A stretch of 26,702 nucleotides of DNA from Caryophanales bacterium UBA3668 (GTDB taxonomy: Bacteria > Bacillota_I > Bacilli_A > RFN20 > CAG-826): NCBI GenBank assembly GCA_002373085.1, contig DFJP01000095.1, forward strand, positions 1 through 26,702, in the 5' to 3' direction. Shown here in pieces: positions 1-6,808 of the stretch (the stretch's first letter is position 1; each line of letters begins with the position of its first letter). A program made the translations under genes and the position numbers. The notes under the pieces are model-generated. The model was not told where the DNA came from, did not search any database, and worked only from the letters and a program-made list of their open reading frames with translations.

Positions 1-1085
1 ATAGCACGGTCATAAACCTTATCGGAAATTGTATAAGTACTATCATCGTTATTGGCGGTGCCAAAGAAGATGACGTTTTGAGGAATAATGAGTTTACCTT
101 CAGTTAAGTGAATTGGATCACCTTTAACTGTGTCAGGAATTAAATCGATAATCCATTTATCTTTTTCGGTCATTTCCATGACGGATAAGAATTCAGCGAA
201 GTAATATTCAATTCTCGCTAAGTTCATTTCATCTAAACAGATGACATTTAAATCTTTACGATATGTTGTGACATATAACGCTTTTAAGAATTCAGATTCG
301 TTGAATTTTTTAGTAAATTCATTGTAGTAGCCTAATAATTCTGAACGGTCTTTCCATGATGGTTGGACTGGAATAATAGAAGTATCAAAGGAGAAGAACT
401 TTCCTAAAGCATTTGCTAAGGAAGTTTTACCTGTACCAGAGATACCTTCAAGGATGATGAGTTTACTAGTAGCAATACCAGCGAATAATTCTCTAATTTG
501 ATCGATTGTGTAATATAAGTGAAGCTTGCTAGCAGCGAAGTTTCTCATAGAGTTACATAATTCTTCAAGAGATAAGCCTTCTTTATTTAAGATTTGAGTG
601 TTCTTATCTTTATAGGCATGATCAACAGAAATAAGTTTTGGGAAACGAGATTGAACTTCTTCAATAACTTCAGCAGCTTCACTTCCTTCTTGAGGTTTAA
701 TACCCATATAAGCAGTTTTAAGATTTAAAATCTTATCTCTTTCTTGAATTGCGGCATATAATTCGTAGTTAAGTCTTTCAACTTGACGACGGAGTTCGTC
801 TTTATCAAGCTCTCTTTTAACAAAGCGAACATATTTTCTGAGTAAAATAAATAGACCAAAACCAATTGCGCCGATTAACGCAACAAAGAAAATGAAGAAG
901 AGGACGTAGAAAAACCATCCAAGGAATCCAAAGTCATTAACATGCGATTGGAAAATCGAATTGTATAACTCAAAATTGCCAGGAACGTTTTCCCATGGTG
1001 ATACCCACCACTTGTAGAAGAATACTCCAAGATCTTCAAAGAACTTGACAAGCATCTCACGTAAATATTCGAAATAAGCTTCCAT
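1..1085 (-). CDS. Membrane-anchored McrB-type AAA+ ATPase (partial, C-terminus off the left edge)
   Basis: The frame is open from ATG 1085 to the window edge, giving about 361 residues. The gene is last in the visible P2-P5 operon, 19 nt after the P5 stop, with a good AGGAG ribosome site. Visible features: an N-terminal tryptophan- and phenylalanine-rich stretch, one strong transmembrane segment (about 57-82), a charged probable coiled coil (about 88-120), and then the AAA+ module. Walker A is GISGTGKT (214-221), followed by the DRSELLGYYN signature (246-255), Walker B VICLDEMN (281-288) and a sensor-1 region FFGTANNDDS (340-349). The DRSELLGYYN and GTANNDDS elements are typical of the McrB/dynein-related AAA_5 group. 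Classical McrB has a DNA-binding N-terminus; here a membrane anchor takes its place. I infer ATP-driven remodelling of membrane or exported partners, possibly the neighbouring fibre-like proteins. The substrate is unknown and no McrC is visible. Confidence 0.85.
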   Translation of the reverse strand, partial: MEAYFEYLREMLVKFFEDLGVFFYKWWVSPWENVPGNFELYNSIFQSHVNDFGFLGWFFYVLFFIFFVALIGAIGFGLFILLRKYVRFVKRELDKDELRRQVERLNYELYAAIQERDKILNLKTAYMGIKPQEGSEAAEVIEEVQSRFPKLISVDHAYKDKNTQILNKEGLSLEELCNSMRNFAASKLHLYYTIDQIRELFAGIATSKLIILEGISGTGKTSLANALGKFFSFDTSIIPVQPSWKDRSELLGYYNEFTKKFNESEFLKALYVTTYRKDLNVICLDEMNLARIEYYFAEFLSVMEMTEKDKWIIDLIPDTVKGDPIHLTEGKLIIPQNVIFFGTANNDDSTYTISDKVYDRA

Positions 1086-1104
1086 ATATTTTTTCTCCTA
1101 TCTT

Positions 1105-2229
1105 CTAAATCATTGCATGGTCTACTGTGAATGATATAGCAGCGTCGAATGTCGCTCCCATCGTGTAATTAACACTTTCAAGGTCCCATCCTTCAATATA
1201 GATTGAGAGAATGATTTCTTGAGGTTTATGTGCGTACACTGGAATGACAAACGGTTTGAATAAGTCTTCTCTTTCAAATTGGTCTAATGTATATGCCTTT
1301 TCTTTTTCAAATGTTAGACCGTTTGCAAGTGAAGCTTCGTAATTAAATGTTTTAACATTAGCTTTATGTTTAGCGTTGAAGGCATTTCCTTCAATAGTTG
1401 GATCGGTGTATGAAGAGTCATGATCAACTTCATCATCGTAAACGATTAAGCTTCTATCGTTTATTTCTCCATAGACTCTTTCATAGAGATTTCCAAGATC
1501 GTTCCTATAAAAATCGTAATATCTATCAACGTCAACATCAAGTAATCCTCCAAATTGGACTTCATTTTCGTCTCTATTTGGGTCAATTATCGCATATTGA
1601 TAATTGTCTTCATCGGGAATTAACACAGAAAAACGCATTGCTTTAGGGAGTTTGTTGAGTCTTTCTTTGAGCTCATCCACGGTGAGATTCTTTAAAGGTT
1701 CATCTTTTTCATCTTTGCTCGCTTGTATCTCGTTATAGAGTGTGCTCGCGTACGCGTTATTAAAAAGAGAATCTGGTTCAATATAAGTAGCCTTCTCTCC
1801 GATTGCTAAATCTCCTGGATCAATTGTCACGTTAACATTTTGATCAGAGAATAAGTAAAACTTTTTAGAGAGATATCCTGATGTGTGCGGTCTAAGAGGA
1901 GGAATATATTCAGTTGCTGAAAAACGTTCGTTTTCAACGTAAAATTTTGGAAATTCACTCTTTTCATTCATCCAAGTTGATGAATACGCACTTGTGACAG
2001 GCTCAAAAAGCTTGCCATCAGTGAAGTCATATTGAATCTCAGTCCCAGCGGTTTCAATATCGCTGGATTCGGATATAAATAGCCCTGCTTCTCCAATAAT
2101 TGATACATTAAATGTATCCACATACAAATTCGCGCTACTAGCGTACCACGCAATGGAGAAACCTAGACCAACAGAACTTAAAGCAACAAGACCTACATAG
2201 AAAGTAAGAATTAGTTTTTTGCTTTTCAT
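1105..2229 (-). CDS. P5: SipW-cognate/TasA-like exported protein
   Basis: 374 aa and fifth of the paralogous set. The N-terminal hydrophobic segment (4-27) ends in SIAWYA (25-30), a variant of the SipW-type GTxAxF signal. Conserved strand motifs follow: AMRFSV (197-202) and near the C-terminus IYIEGWD (343-349), then a final strand AISFTV (364-369). The centre is acidic, with LDVDVD (230-235) and DDEVDHD (265-271), matching the aspartate-rich region of P3 and P4. I see no cysteines. The start is 1 nt after the P4 stop, so translation is probably coupled. By analogy with TasA and camelysin, it is likely exported to the cell surface and may be a fibre or matrix subunit. This rests on motifs alone, since sequence identity to TasA is low. 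The family assignment is moderately secure; the function is inference. Confidence 0.75.
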   Translation of the reverse strand: MKSKKLILTFYVGLVALSSVGLGFSIAWYASSANLYVDTFNVSIIGEAGLFISESSDIETAGTEIQYDFTDGKLFEPVTSAYSSTWMNEKSEFPKFYVENERFSATEYIPPLRPHTSGYLSKKFYLFSDQNVNVTIDPGDLAIGEKATYIEPDSLFNNAYASTLYNEIQASKDEKDEPLKNLTVDELKERLNKLPKAMRFSVLIPDEDNYQYAIIDPNRDENEVQFGGLLDVDVDRYYDFYRNDLGNLYERVYGEINDRSLIVYDDEVDHDSSYTDPTIEGNAFNAKHKANVKTFNYEASLANGLTFEKEKAYTLDQFEREDLFKPFVIPVYAHKPQEIILSIYIEGWDLESVNYTMGATFDAAISFTVDHAMI

Positions 2230-2230
2230 T

Positions 2231-3418
2231 TTAGTGATTAGTTCCGATTTTGTTTACTTCAAATGTTAATCCAAGGTTGAATTCGTGACCAATTGCAGAA
2301 TCAATAATCGCATGGTCCCATCCTTCAAGCCAAATAGTTAATTTAGAATATCCAATTTTGCATGCACTATCAGTGTATGCGATAGGTTTACCACCAGTAT
2401 AATCACCACTTGCGGCAATTTCTGGTTTAACAGAATTCATACCGTAATAATCAGCGTATTTAAATCCTGCTTTAAAAGTATCCCAGTTAGAAATTGATTT
2501 ACATTCTTTATTGTGTTTAGCGGTAAAAGTTGTTGCTCTACCACTAGTATCATGTGTGTCATTTACGTCGTAAATGGCGTCTTCATCAAATCCAGCGTCA
2601 TCTTCATAAGAATTTGTAGAGAAAGTAGGTGTCACATCACCATATTCTCCATAAATTAATTCATGATCAACATCGTAATCATATGTATCATTTCCATCCA
2701 AATTTAGCATTCCAGCGACGGTCGTTGCTCCGTCATTATTTGAAGATGGGTTGATAATAAATGAATCGTGTTTGATGACATCATGTTCATCTTTTCCATG
2801 ATTGTTATATACGTGAATTCTAATCGCTTGATCAACATTAGTTGCGTCACTTTCAGTTAAAGCGTCTGATAACCAGACTTCCTTATTATCTAATGGAACG
2901 TCTTCGTTACTTAAAACTTTAAATGCGAATGGAATCTGGATATATCCTCTTTTTTCTGCTACTCCAGTTGGATTAAGATTTCCCACTTTTGGAGCTTCAT
3001 ATAAAGAGATATCACTTGTGACTGTCTTTAATCTGGATTTAGAAGAAACAGGGGAGAGTTCTGTAGTTGCGAAAGTATGTGTCCCTGCTAGATAGTGATT
3101 AATCGCATCGCTTGGTAAGCTAGATGATCTATTCCATACAATGGAATTTCCATCGCATAAGTCTGCACCATGACTATCTTGATATTCTCTGACAAGATTG
3201 TAGTTAAGTAAGTCGTCATCACTGAAAATATTGTCATTATCAATAATGCCAATTTGTAAATGTAAACTACTACGCACGGATGTACCAGTAAAAGAAACGG
3301 TTACACGTGTGCTATTGACATACCACGCGAGTGTACCAGTAACTGCGCCGAATATTCCAACTGTAACGCATGAAGACATCACAGCTAAAGCGATATTTAC
3401 TTTTCTACTAGCTTTCAT
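2231..3418 (-). CDS. P4: SipW-cognate/TasA-like exported protein
   Basis: 395 aa, with a strong ribosome site (GAGGAGG, 6 nt before the ATG). The hydrophobic segment (8-30) ends in VTGTLAWYV (26-34), a good match to the SipW-dependent signal motif. It shares AIRIHVY (198-204), an aspartate-rich block around 240-262 (LDGNDTYDYDVDHE then YGEYGD) and TIWLEGWD (361-368), with a terminal strand LGLTFEV (382-388). Four cysteines are present, three of them in the predicted exported part (about 88, 306 and 353), so disulfides are possible. It lies 51 nt after P3 and 1 nt before P5 in the same operon. The likely role is a surface or fibre subunit, but the ligand or assembly partner cannot be told from the sequence. 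Confidence 0.77.
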   Translation of the reverse strand: MKASRKVNIALAVMSSCVTVGIFGAVTGTLAWYVNSTRVTVSFTGTSVRSSLHLQIGIIDNDNIFSDDDLLNYNLVREYQDSHGADLCDGNSIVWNRSSSLPSDAINHYLAGTHTFATTELSPVSSKSRLKTVTSDISLYEAPKVGNLNPTGVAEKRGYIQIPFAFKVLSNEDVPLDNKEVWLSDALTESDATNVDQAIRIHVYNNHGKDEHDVIKHDSFIINPSSNNDGATTVAGMLNLDGNDTYDYDVDHELIYGEYGDVTPTFSTNSYEDDAGFDEDAIYDVNDTHDTSGRATTFTAKHNKECKSISNWDTFKAGFKYADYYGMNSVKPEIAASGDYTGGKPIAYTDSACKIGYSKLTIWLEGWDHAIIDSAIGHEFNLGLTFEVNKIGTNH

Positions 3419-3469
3419 ACTTTCCTCCTCTCCCCTAAATTTTTAAAGACATAAATAATTATTTATTGA

Positions 3470-4399
3470 TTATGCATCAAATTGTGTATCGACATCGAAT
3501 GTCAATCCAGCATGAATGGTCTTACCAATTGTGCTGTTGCTCCACATTGCTTTAACATCGGTATTTGGTGATGTATATGGGTTTAATTGTGCCCAACCTT
3601 CAAGCCAAAGTGTCACTGTTACATTTAATGTACCAGAAGCATTGGTTTTACCAATTGCGGTTGTTGTACCTTCAACATCAGAGATACCCATGCATTTTTG
3701 TTGAGAATTCTCAACACCATACATAACTACATTGTTATGATTTGGATCTGTTTCATATCCACCAACCTTGTCAGCAACACCATCACCATCGACATCGAGA
3801 TGTCCATAAGTGTCTAATGTTGTAGCAGCTGAACCGATAAGGAAATATTTATCAGTTGTACCATCATTTGTGTGAATATGCATTCTTAATGCACTAGTTA
3901 AATCTCCTGCAGTTGTATCAGCATCTTCAAGCATAATATCAGATAAGTAGATATTAATATTTTGAAGTGGTTCAACTTGTTCGGTAGACGCATTATATTG
4001 TTGTGCTCTTAAAGTAACAGAGTATTGAATGTAATCAACTGCGGAAGTTGCATCTGCCCAGTTCTCTGGGTTGCCTACTCCGACACTTGGATTACGTTTT
4101 GCTGTTGCCGGAAGAGCAACATTATTATCAATGCCACCGAATGTACATGGATAAAGAACTGTGTTTGATCTACCAGATGTTAATGTGGCGGTATACAAGT
4201 CTCTAGTGTAAGTAGAGTCTTCTGCTCCTGCCATTTTGATTTGGAGAACACCGGTTTTACCTCCGGAACTTCCGATGATAGATGTTGTCGCCCTTGTAGA
4301 GTATTGATACCAAGCAACGGTACCAGTAATACTACCGACGATACCAAGACCTAATGCTGTAGATAAAGTTGCAACGACTAATTTCTTATTAAATTTCAT
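3470..4399 (-). CDS. P3: SipW-cognate/TasA-like exported protein with an EF-hand-like DVDGDG loop
   Basis: 309 aa from ATG 4399. An in-frame TTG lies at 4414, but it directly abuts the AGGAG, so the ATG is preferred. The ATG lies inside the end of P2 (11-nt overlap), indicating translational coupling. The hydrophobic segment (6-24) ends in ITGTVAWY (24-31). The family motifs are ALRMHIH (170-176) and LWLEGWA (264-270), with the end strand GLTFDV (298-303). At 202-210 the sequence DVDGDGVAD resembles the calcium loop of EF-hand, dockerin and type-3 repeats. P4 and P5 carry degenerate versions at the same place. There are two cysteines (85 and 236). It is likely a secreted or surface-attached structural subunit. 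Calcium binding is an inference from the loop only. Confidence 0.78.
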   Translation of the reverse strand: MKFNKKLVVATLSTALGLGIVGSITGTVAWYQYSTRATTSIIGSSGGKTGVLQIKMAGAEDSTYTRDLYTATLTSGRSNTVLYPCTFGGIDNNVALPATAKRNPSVGVGNPENWADATSAVDYIQYSVTLRAQQYNASTEQVEPLQNINIYLSDIMLEDADTTAGDLTSALRMHIHTNDGTTDKYFLIGSAATTLDTYGHLDVDGDGVADKVGGYETDPNHNNVVMYGVENSQQKCMGISDVEGTTTAIGKTNASGTLNVTVTLWLEGWAQLNPYTSPNTDVKAMWSNSTIGKTIHAGLTFDVDTQFDA

Positions 4400-5204
4400 A
4401 AGCGTTAATTTCAACTCCTAATTTTATTGTTGCACCTACTGGTGCAGCCTCGGAATCTGACATGAATCCTTCAAGCCAGGTCACTATTGTGTACCTTCTC
4501 ATTTCACCTGCATCAATTTGCGGTACCATGAAGCTAGTAATAACTGTTTGAGATTGGAATATCTCGGCATATCCTGGGAAATCATACCCGGCCATAGGCG
4601 CCTGTTCCTCATTAATAGATATAGGAGGGCGATAGTCTGGATTGCCATTAACAATTCTTGGTTGACTGAGTCTTTTTCCATAGACTGTGTGATTGTGCTC
4701 ATTACTTGCTGTGTTTTGATAGATCATCACCCTAAGAGTGTCATCTAACGTTCTTCCATCATTTGCTGGCTTTGATTCCACTAAATTAAGTGTGAATTTG
4801 TAGCTTGCAACTGTGTTTCCGACGTTTTTTACATAGAAGGTGTACTTAAGGAAGTTAAGTGATTCCACTGTCACTCCATCAAGTTTGTAATTAGCACCCA
4901 AGTCTACTGAAGATTCTTCACTGTCAATGACTTCATGAGTTTCTTTCTCAATTGAGTGATAAGTATATTCAGCAAAACTGGCAATACTATTAACTCTTAA
5001 GAAAGCAGTTGGATTCGCAAATGTACTTTTTTCAGAAAGCGCTAGCTTAACATTACCAGTATCAAGCGACACAGTGAATGTACCAACGAAACGACCTAAA
5101 AAGGCAATAATTGACAATGTCGAAACGACAACGGTAGAAATACCACCGATGATCACTGCTCTTTTTCTTCTTTTTCGTCTTCTAACGTATTCTAATTCGT
5201 ACAT
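4389..5204 (-). CDS. P2: divergent SipW-type/camelysin-like protein with a polybasic N-terminus
   Basis: 271 aa. It begins with a short acidic and aromatic stretch, then RRRKRRKR (8-15), then a hydrophobic segment (16-36) ending in VGTFTVSLDTGN (40-51). The usual GTxAW is replaced here by GTFT. The middle is the most TasA/camelysin-like of the set, with YTFYVKNVGN (121-130) followed by an SYKF strand. The family motifs LRVMIY (157-162) and TWLEGF (242-247) are present, with a last strand around KLGVEI. I see no cysteines. It is the first gene behind the structured leader, and it lacks a clear Shine-Dalgarno sequence: GGGGC lies 14-18 nt upstream and would be buried in the leader helix. The different N-terminus suggests an anchoring or initiating subunit; this is inference. 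Confidence 0.72.
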   Translation of the reverse strand: MYELEYVRRRKRRKRAVIIGGISTVVVSTLSIIAFLGRFVGTFTVSLDTGNVKLALSEKSTFANPTAFLRVNSIASFAEYTYHSIEKETHEVIDSEESSVDLGANYKLDGVTVESLNFLKYTFYVKNVGNTVASYKFTLNLVESKPANDGRTLDDTLRVMIYQNTASNEHNHTVYGKRLSQPRIVNGNPDYRPPISINEEQAPMAGYDFPGYAEIFQSQTVITSFMVPQIDAGEMRRYTIVTWLEGFMSDSEAAPVGATIKLGVEINAYEI

Positions 5205-5207
5205 AAT

Positions 5208-5376
5208 GTGAGGTGTGCCCCAGAAGGTGGAGGCGAATTAATGTCCCAACGAAGATATAAAAATGCCAGTTGCCTATCATCCAATACATTGGCGAGATTT
5301 ACATCTCCTAAGGCAACTGGCTATCTTAATCCTTCTTAATTTATTAAGACCCTTTAGTTTTGTGGCACTACATCAC
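5208..5376 (-). ncRNA. Candidate structured leader RNA of unknown class
   Basis: Read on the minus strand between the operon promoter and the P2 start, this segment folds into a compact design. A long-range closing helix pairs GUGA-GU-GUGCC (5376-5364) with GGCAC-AC-UCAC (5219-5208), with one mismatch and one bulge. A perfect 11-bp stem joins 5321-5311 to 5275-5265. Inside that stem are two small hairpins (GAGAU/AUCUC and CCAA/UUGG), making a three-way junction. A further hairpin, UCUUAA/UUAAGA, lies between the 5' side of the closing helix and the 11-bp stem. The closing helix ends 3 nt before the P2 ATG. A competing hairpin, ACUACA/UGUAGU, would break it, so a switch is possible. I could not match it to TPP, SAM, FMN, lysine, c-di-GMP, ZTP, T-box, 6S, SRP or RNase P hallmarks. 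Confidence 0.5.
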
Positions 5377-5402
5377 TGTAGTTGTACTTTTAACTCTCAT
5401 AT

Positions 5403-5431
5403 AACATACCACTTCAAATGAAAAGTAGCAA
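5403..5431 (-). promoter_or_regulatory. Promoter of the P2-P5/ATPase operon
   Basis: On the minus strand a -35 TTGCTA (5431-5426) and a -10 TATGTT (5408-5403) are separated by 17 nt. It lies just after the P1 terminator, and its predicted start near 5396 precedes the structured leader by about 20 nt. Confidence 0.5.
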
Positions 5432-5451
5432 GTTTTATTTTATAAAGTAAT

Positions 5452-5477
5452 AAAAAATCCCCGAATGAATCGAGGAT
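5452..5477 (-). terminator. Intrinsic terminator of P1
   Basis: The minus-strand RNA forms an 8-bp stem AUCCUCGA/UCGGGGAU (one G-U pair) with a 5-nt loop, followed by a run of six U. It lies 22 nt after the P1 stop and separates P1 from the rest of the cluster. Confidence 0.85.
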
Positions 5478-5498
5478 CTTTATAGTTAGATTATACTA

Positions 5499-6500
5499 TT
5501 AACCAATGTTGGAAACAGCTACAGAAGGACTTACTGATGCGAGTTCTGTAACAAAGCTGAGGCTGAGTGTGTAATCTTCAGTTAATGTCTTGTAGTTATC
5601 AACGTAACATTTTGTGTCTTCACCTTCGAGCCAGAGACGGACAACAACCTTAAAGACTTTATTTGCTTCTCCATCACCTAATGCTTCATAGATAATTGCT
5701 TGGCTGTTGAAATTAGTAACATCAGCATATGTTGGAGCTGTTCCACTGACGCCACTGACTGCATTAACAACAGTATCACTTGTTCCACCTTCTTTGGTAA
5801 AGTAATCTGCGCCAGATGGGGATAAGATTGTTTTGTTATCTCCAGCAGCCATTGCGGTTGTGTATGTTGTAACGGTTGTTACACCAGCACTTGTGCTAGC
5901 TGATGCTTCATGAGCAAAAACACCAATTCTCCAAGCTTTATCGCTTGCTCCAAGAGCAGCATTGTTATATTTCATTGTGCATCCGTTCATAATAATACGA
6001 TCGCCTGTTGAGGCTAAAGATGCCTTGAGATAGAATGTGTAATCAACATATCCATAAAGGACTGTTCCAGCCCAACCAGTAGTTGGGGAAGCAACGCCAT
6101 AACTAGTGTTAAAGGAAGCATCGTGTGCAGTCTTATCTGCATCTGTATCTGCTAAAGAAGCACCTTCGCTATAAGCGTAGAATGGGGAGGCTGTTTTTGC
6201 AGAACCATTATCGTTAGCAACTGTTGTGTAATAAAAGCCAACACCATCAATAGATGAAACTGGTTCAAGTTTAGCTCTTCTAGTTTGTGTTAATGATGTA
6301 GCAAAGACAGAGTCTGTGAATGTTGCTCCTGTTTGATTATCAGCAATAAGTAAGTTATTACCAACTTGTGTTTTAAATTGCATACCACTGACTGAAACAG
6401 CGTTATTGGCGGTAAACCATGCGATGGTTCCTGTAATTGAAGCGGCAGTAGCAAATGCGATAATGCCTAATGCAGGAACAATAATCTTTGTTTTTTTCAT
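5499..6500 (-). CDS. P1: SipW-cognate/TasA-like exported protein, probable major subunit
   Basis: 333 aa. The best SipW-type signal of the set: KK, a hydrophobic segment (7-23), then ITGTIAWFT (22-30). Family motifs are AWRIGVF (189-195) and RLWLEGED (288-295), closed by the strand TLSLSFV (311-317). The mature part is rich in Ala, Ser, Thr, Val and Gly, as expected of an abundant extracellular subunit. There are two cysteines (174 and 298), the second just after WLEGED. The AAGGAG ribosome site lies 13 nt upstream of the ATG. The gene stands alone between a near-consensus promoter with a long leader and a strong terminator, while its paralogues share an operon. I therefore infer higher, independent expression, as for a main fibre protein. 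The signal peptidase (SipW type) is not in the window. Confidence 0.8.
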   Translation of the reverse strand: MKKTKIIVPALGIIAFATAASITGTIAWFTANNAVSVSGMQFKTQVGNNLLIADNQTGATFTDSVFATSLTQTRRAKLEPVSSIDGVGFYYTTVANDNGSAKTASPFYAYSEGASLADTDADKTAHDASFNTSYGVASPTTGWAGTVLYGYVDYTFYLKASLASTGDRIIMNGCTMKYNNAALGASDKAWRIGVFAHEASASTSAGVTTVTTYTTAMAAGDNKTILSPSGADYFTKEGGTSDTVVNAVSGVSGTAPTYADVTNFNSQAIIYEALGDGEANKVFKVVVRLWLEGEDTKCYVDNYKTLTEDYTLSLSFVTELASVSPSVAVSNIG

Positions 6501-6522
6501 AATTATTTATTTCTCCTTATAA

Positions 6523-6599
6523 ACGACAAAAATCATTCAATTGTCGTACATTTTAAATTGAATGGATGATAGCTTAGTTTAATTGCATCACTTTGTCGT
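6523..6599 (-). promoter_or_regulatory. Nested hairpin in the P1 5' leader
   Basis: An outer helix pairs ACGACAAA (6599-6592) with UUUGUCGU (6530-6523), and a 9-bp inner helix joins 6564-6556 to 6542-6534. It sits in a leader of about 135 nt, directly upstream of the P1 ribosome site, which stays free. The role may be mRNA stabilisation or regulation. The rest of the 6501-6780 gap holds only the P1 promoter and AT-rich DNA. Confidence 0.4.
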
Positions 6600-6642
6600 C
6601 TATAGGTTTGGGACTTCCTATTCGTTCTTGTTATGCACAATT

Positions 6643-6672
6643 ATTATAGAAATTTATCGACTAGTATTGCAA
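6643..6672 (-). promoter_or_regulatory. P1 promoter
   Basis: Minus strand: -35 TTGCAA (6672-6667), 18-nt spacer, consensus -10 TATAAT (6648-6643). The predicted transcript start is near 6636. Confidence 0.65.
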
Positions 6673-6781
6673 CAATTATCTTTGTTACATAAGTAAAAGT
6701 TTGAAAAATTCTCGAAAATGTATTCTAATAGTCCAACTTTTTAAGAAACAAAAATATTGTTAATAATGAATATGAATGCAT

Positions 6782-6808
6782 AAAAAAATTGCCATATATT
6801 AGGCAACT
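6782..6808 (-). terminator. Terminator of the Nudix gene
   Basis: Minus strand: AGUUGCC/GGCAAUU stem (5 strong pairs plus G-U and A-U) followed by seven U. The stem overlaps the stop codon of the Nudix gene. Confidence 0.75.

Noticed and set aside
1..1085. McrBC restriction system
   Set aside because: There is no DNA-binding N-terminal domain and no McrC or nuclease in view, and the gene is in an operon with exported proteins.
4499..4748. Overlapping small frames on both strands within P2
   Set aside because: They lie within the conserved P2 core, which has family motifs. The small frames have none.
5208..5376. Known riboswitch or housekeeping RNA (SAM, TPP, FMN, lysine, c-di-GMP, ZTP, T-box, 6S, SRP, tmRNA, RNase P)
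   Set aside because: None of the conserved core strings I know for these classes is present. Left as unclassified.
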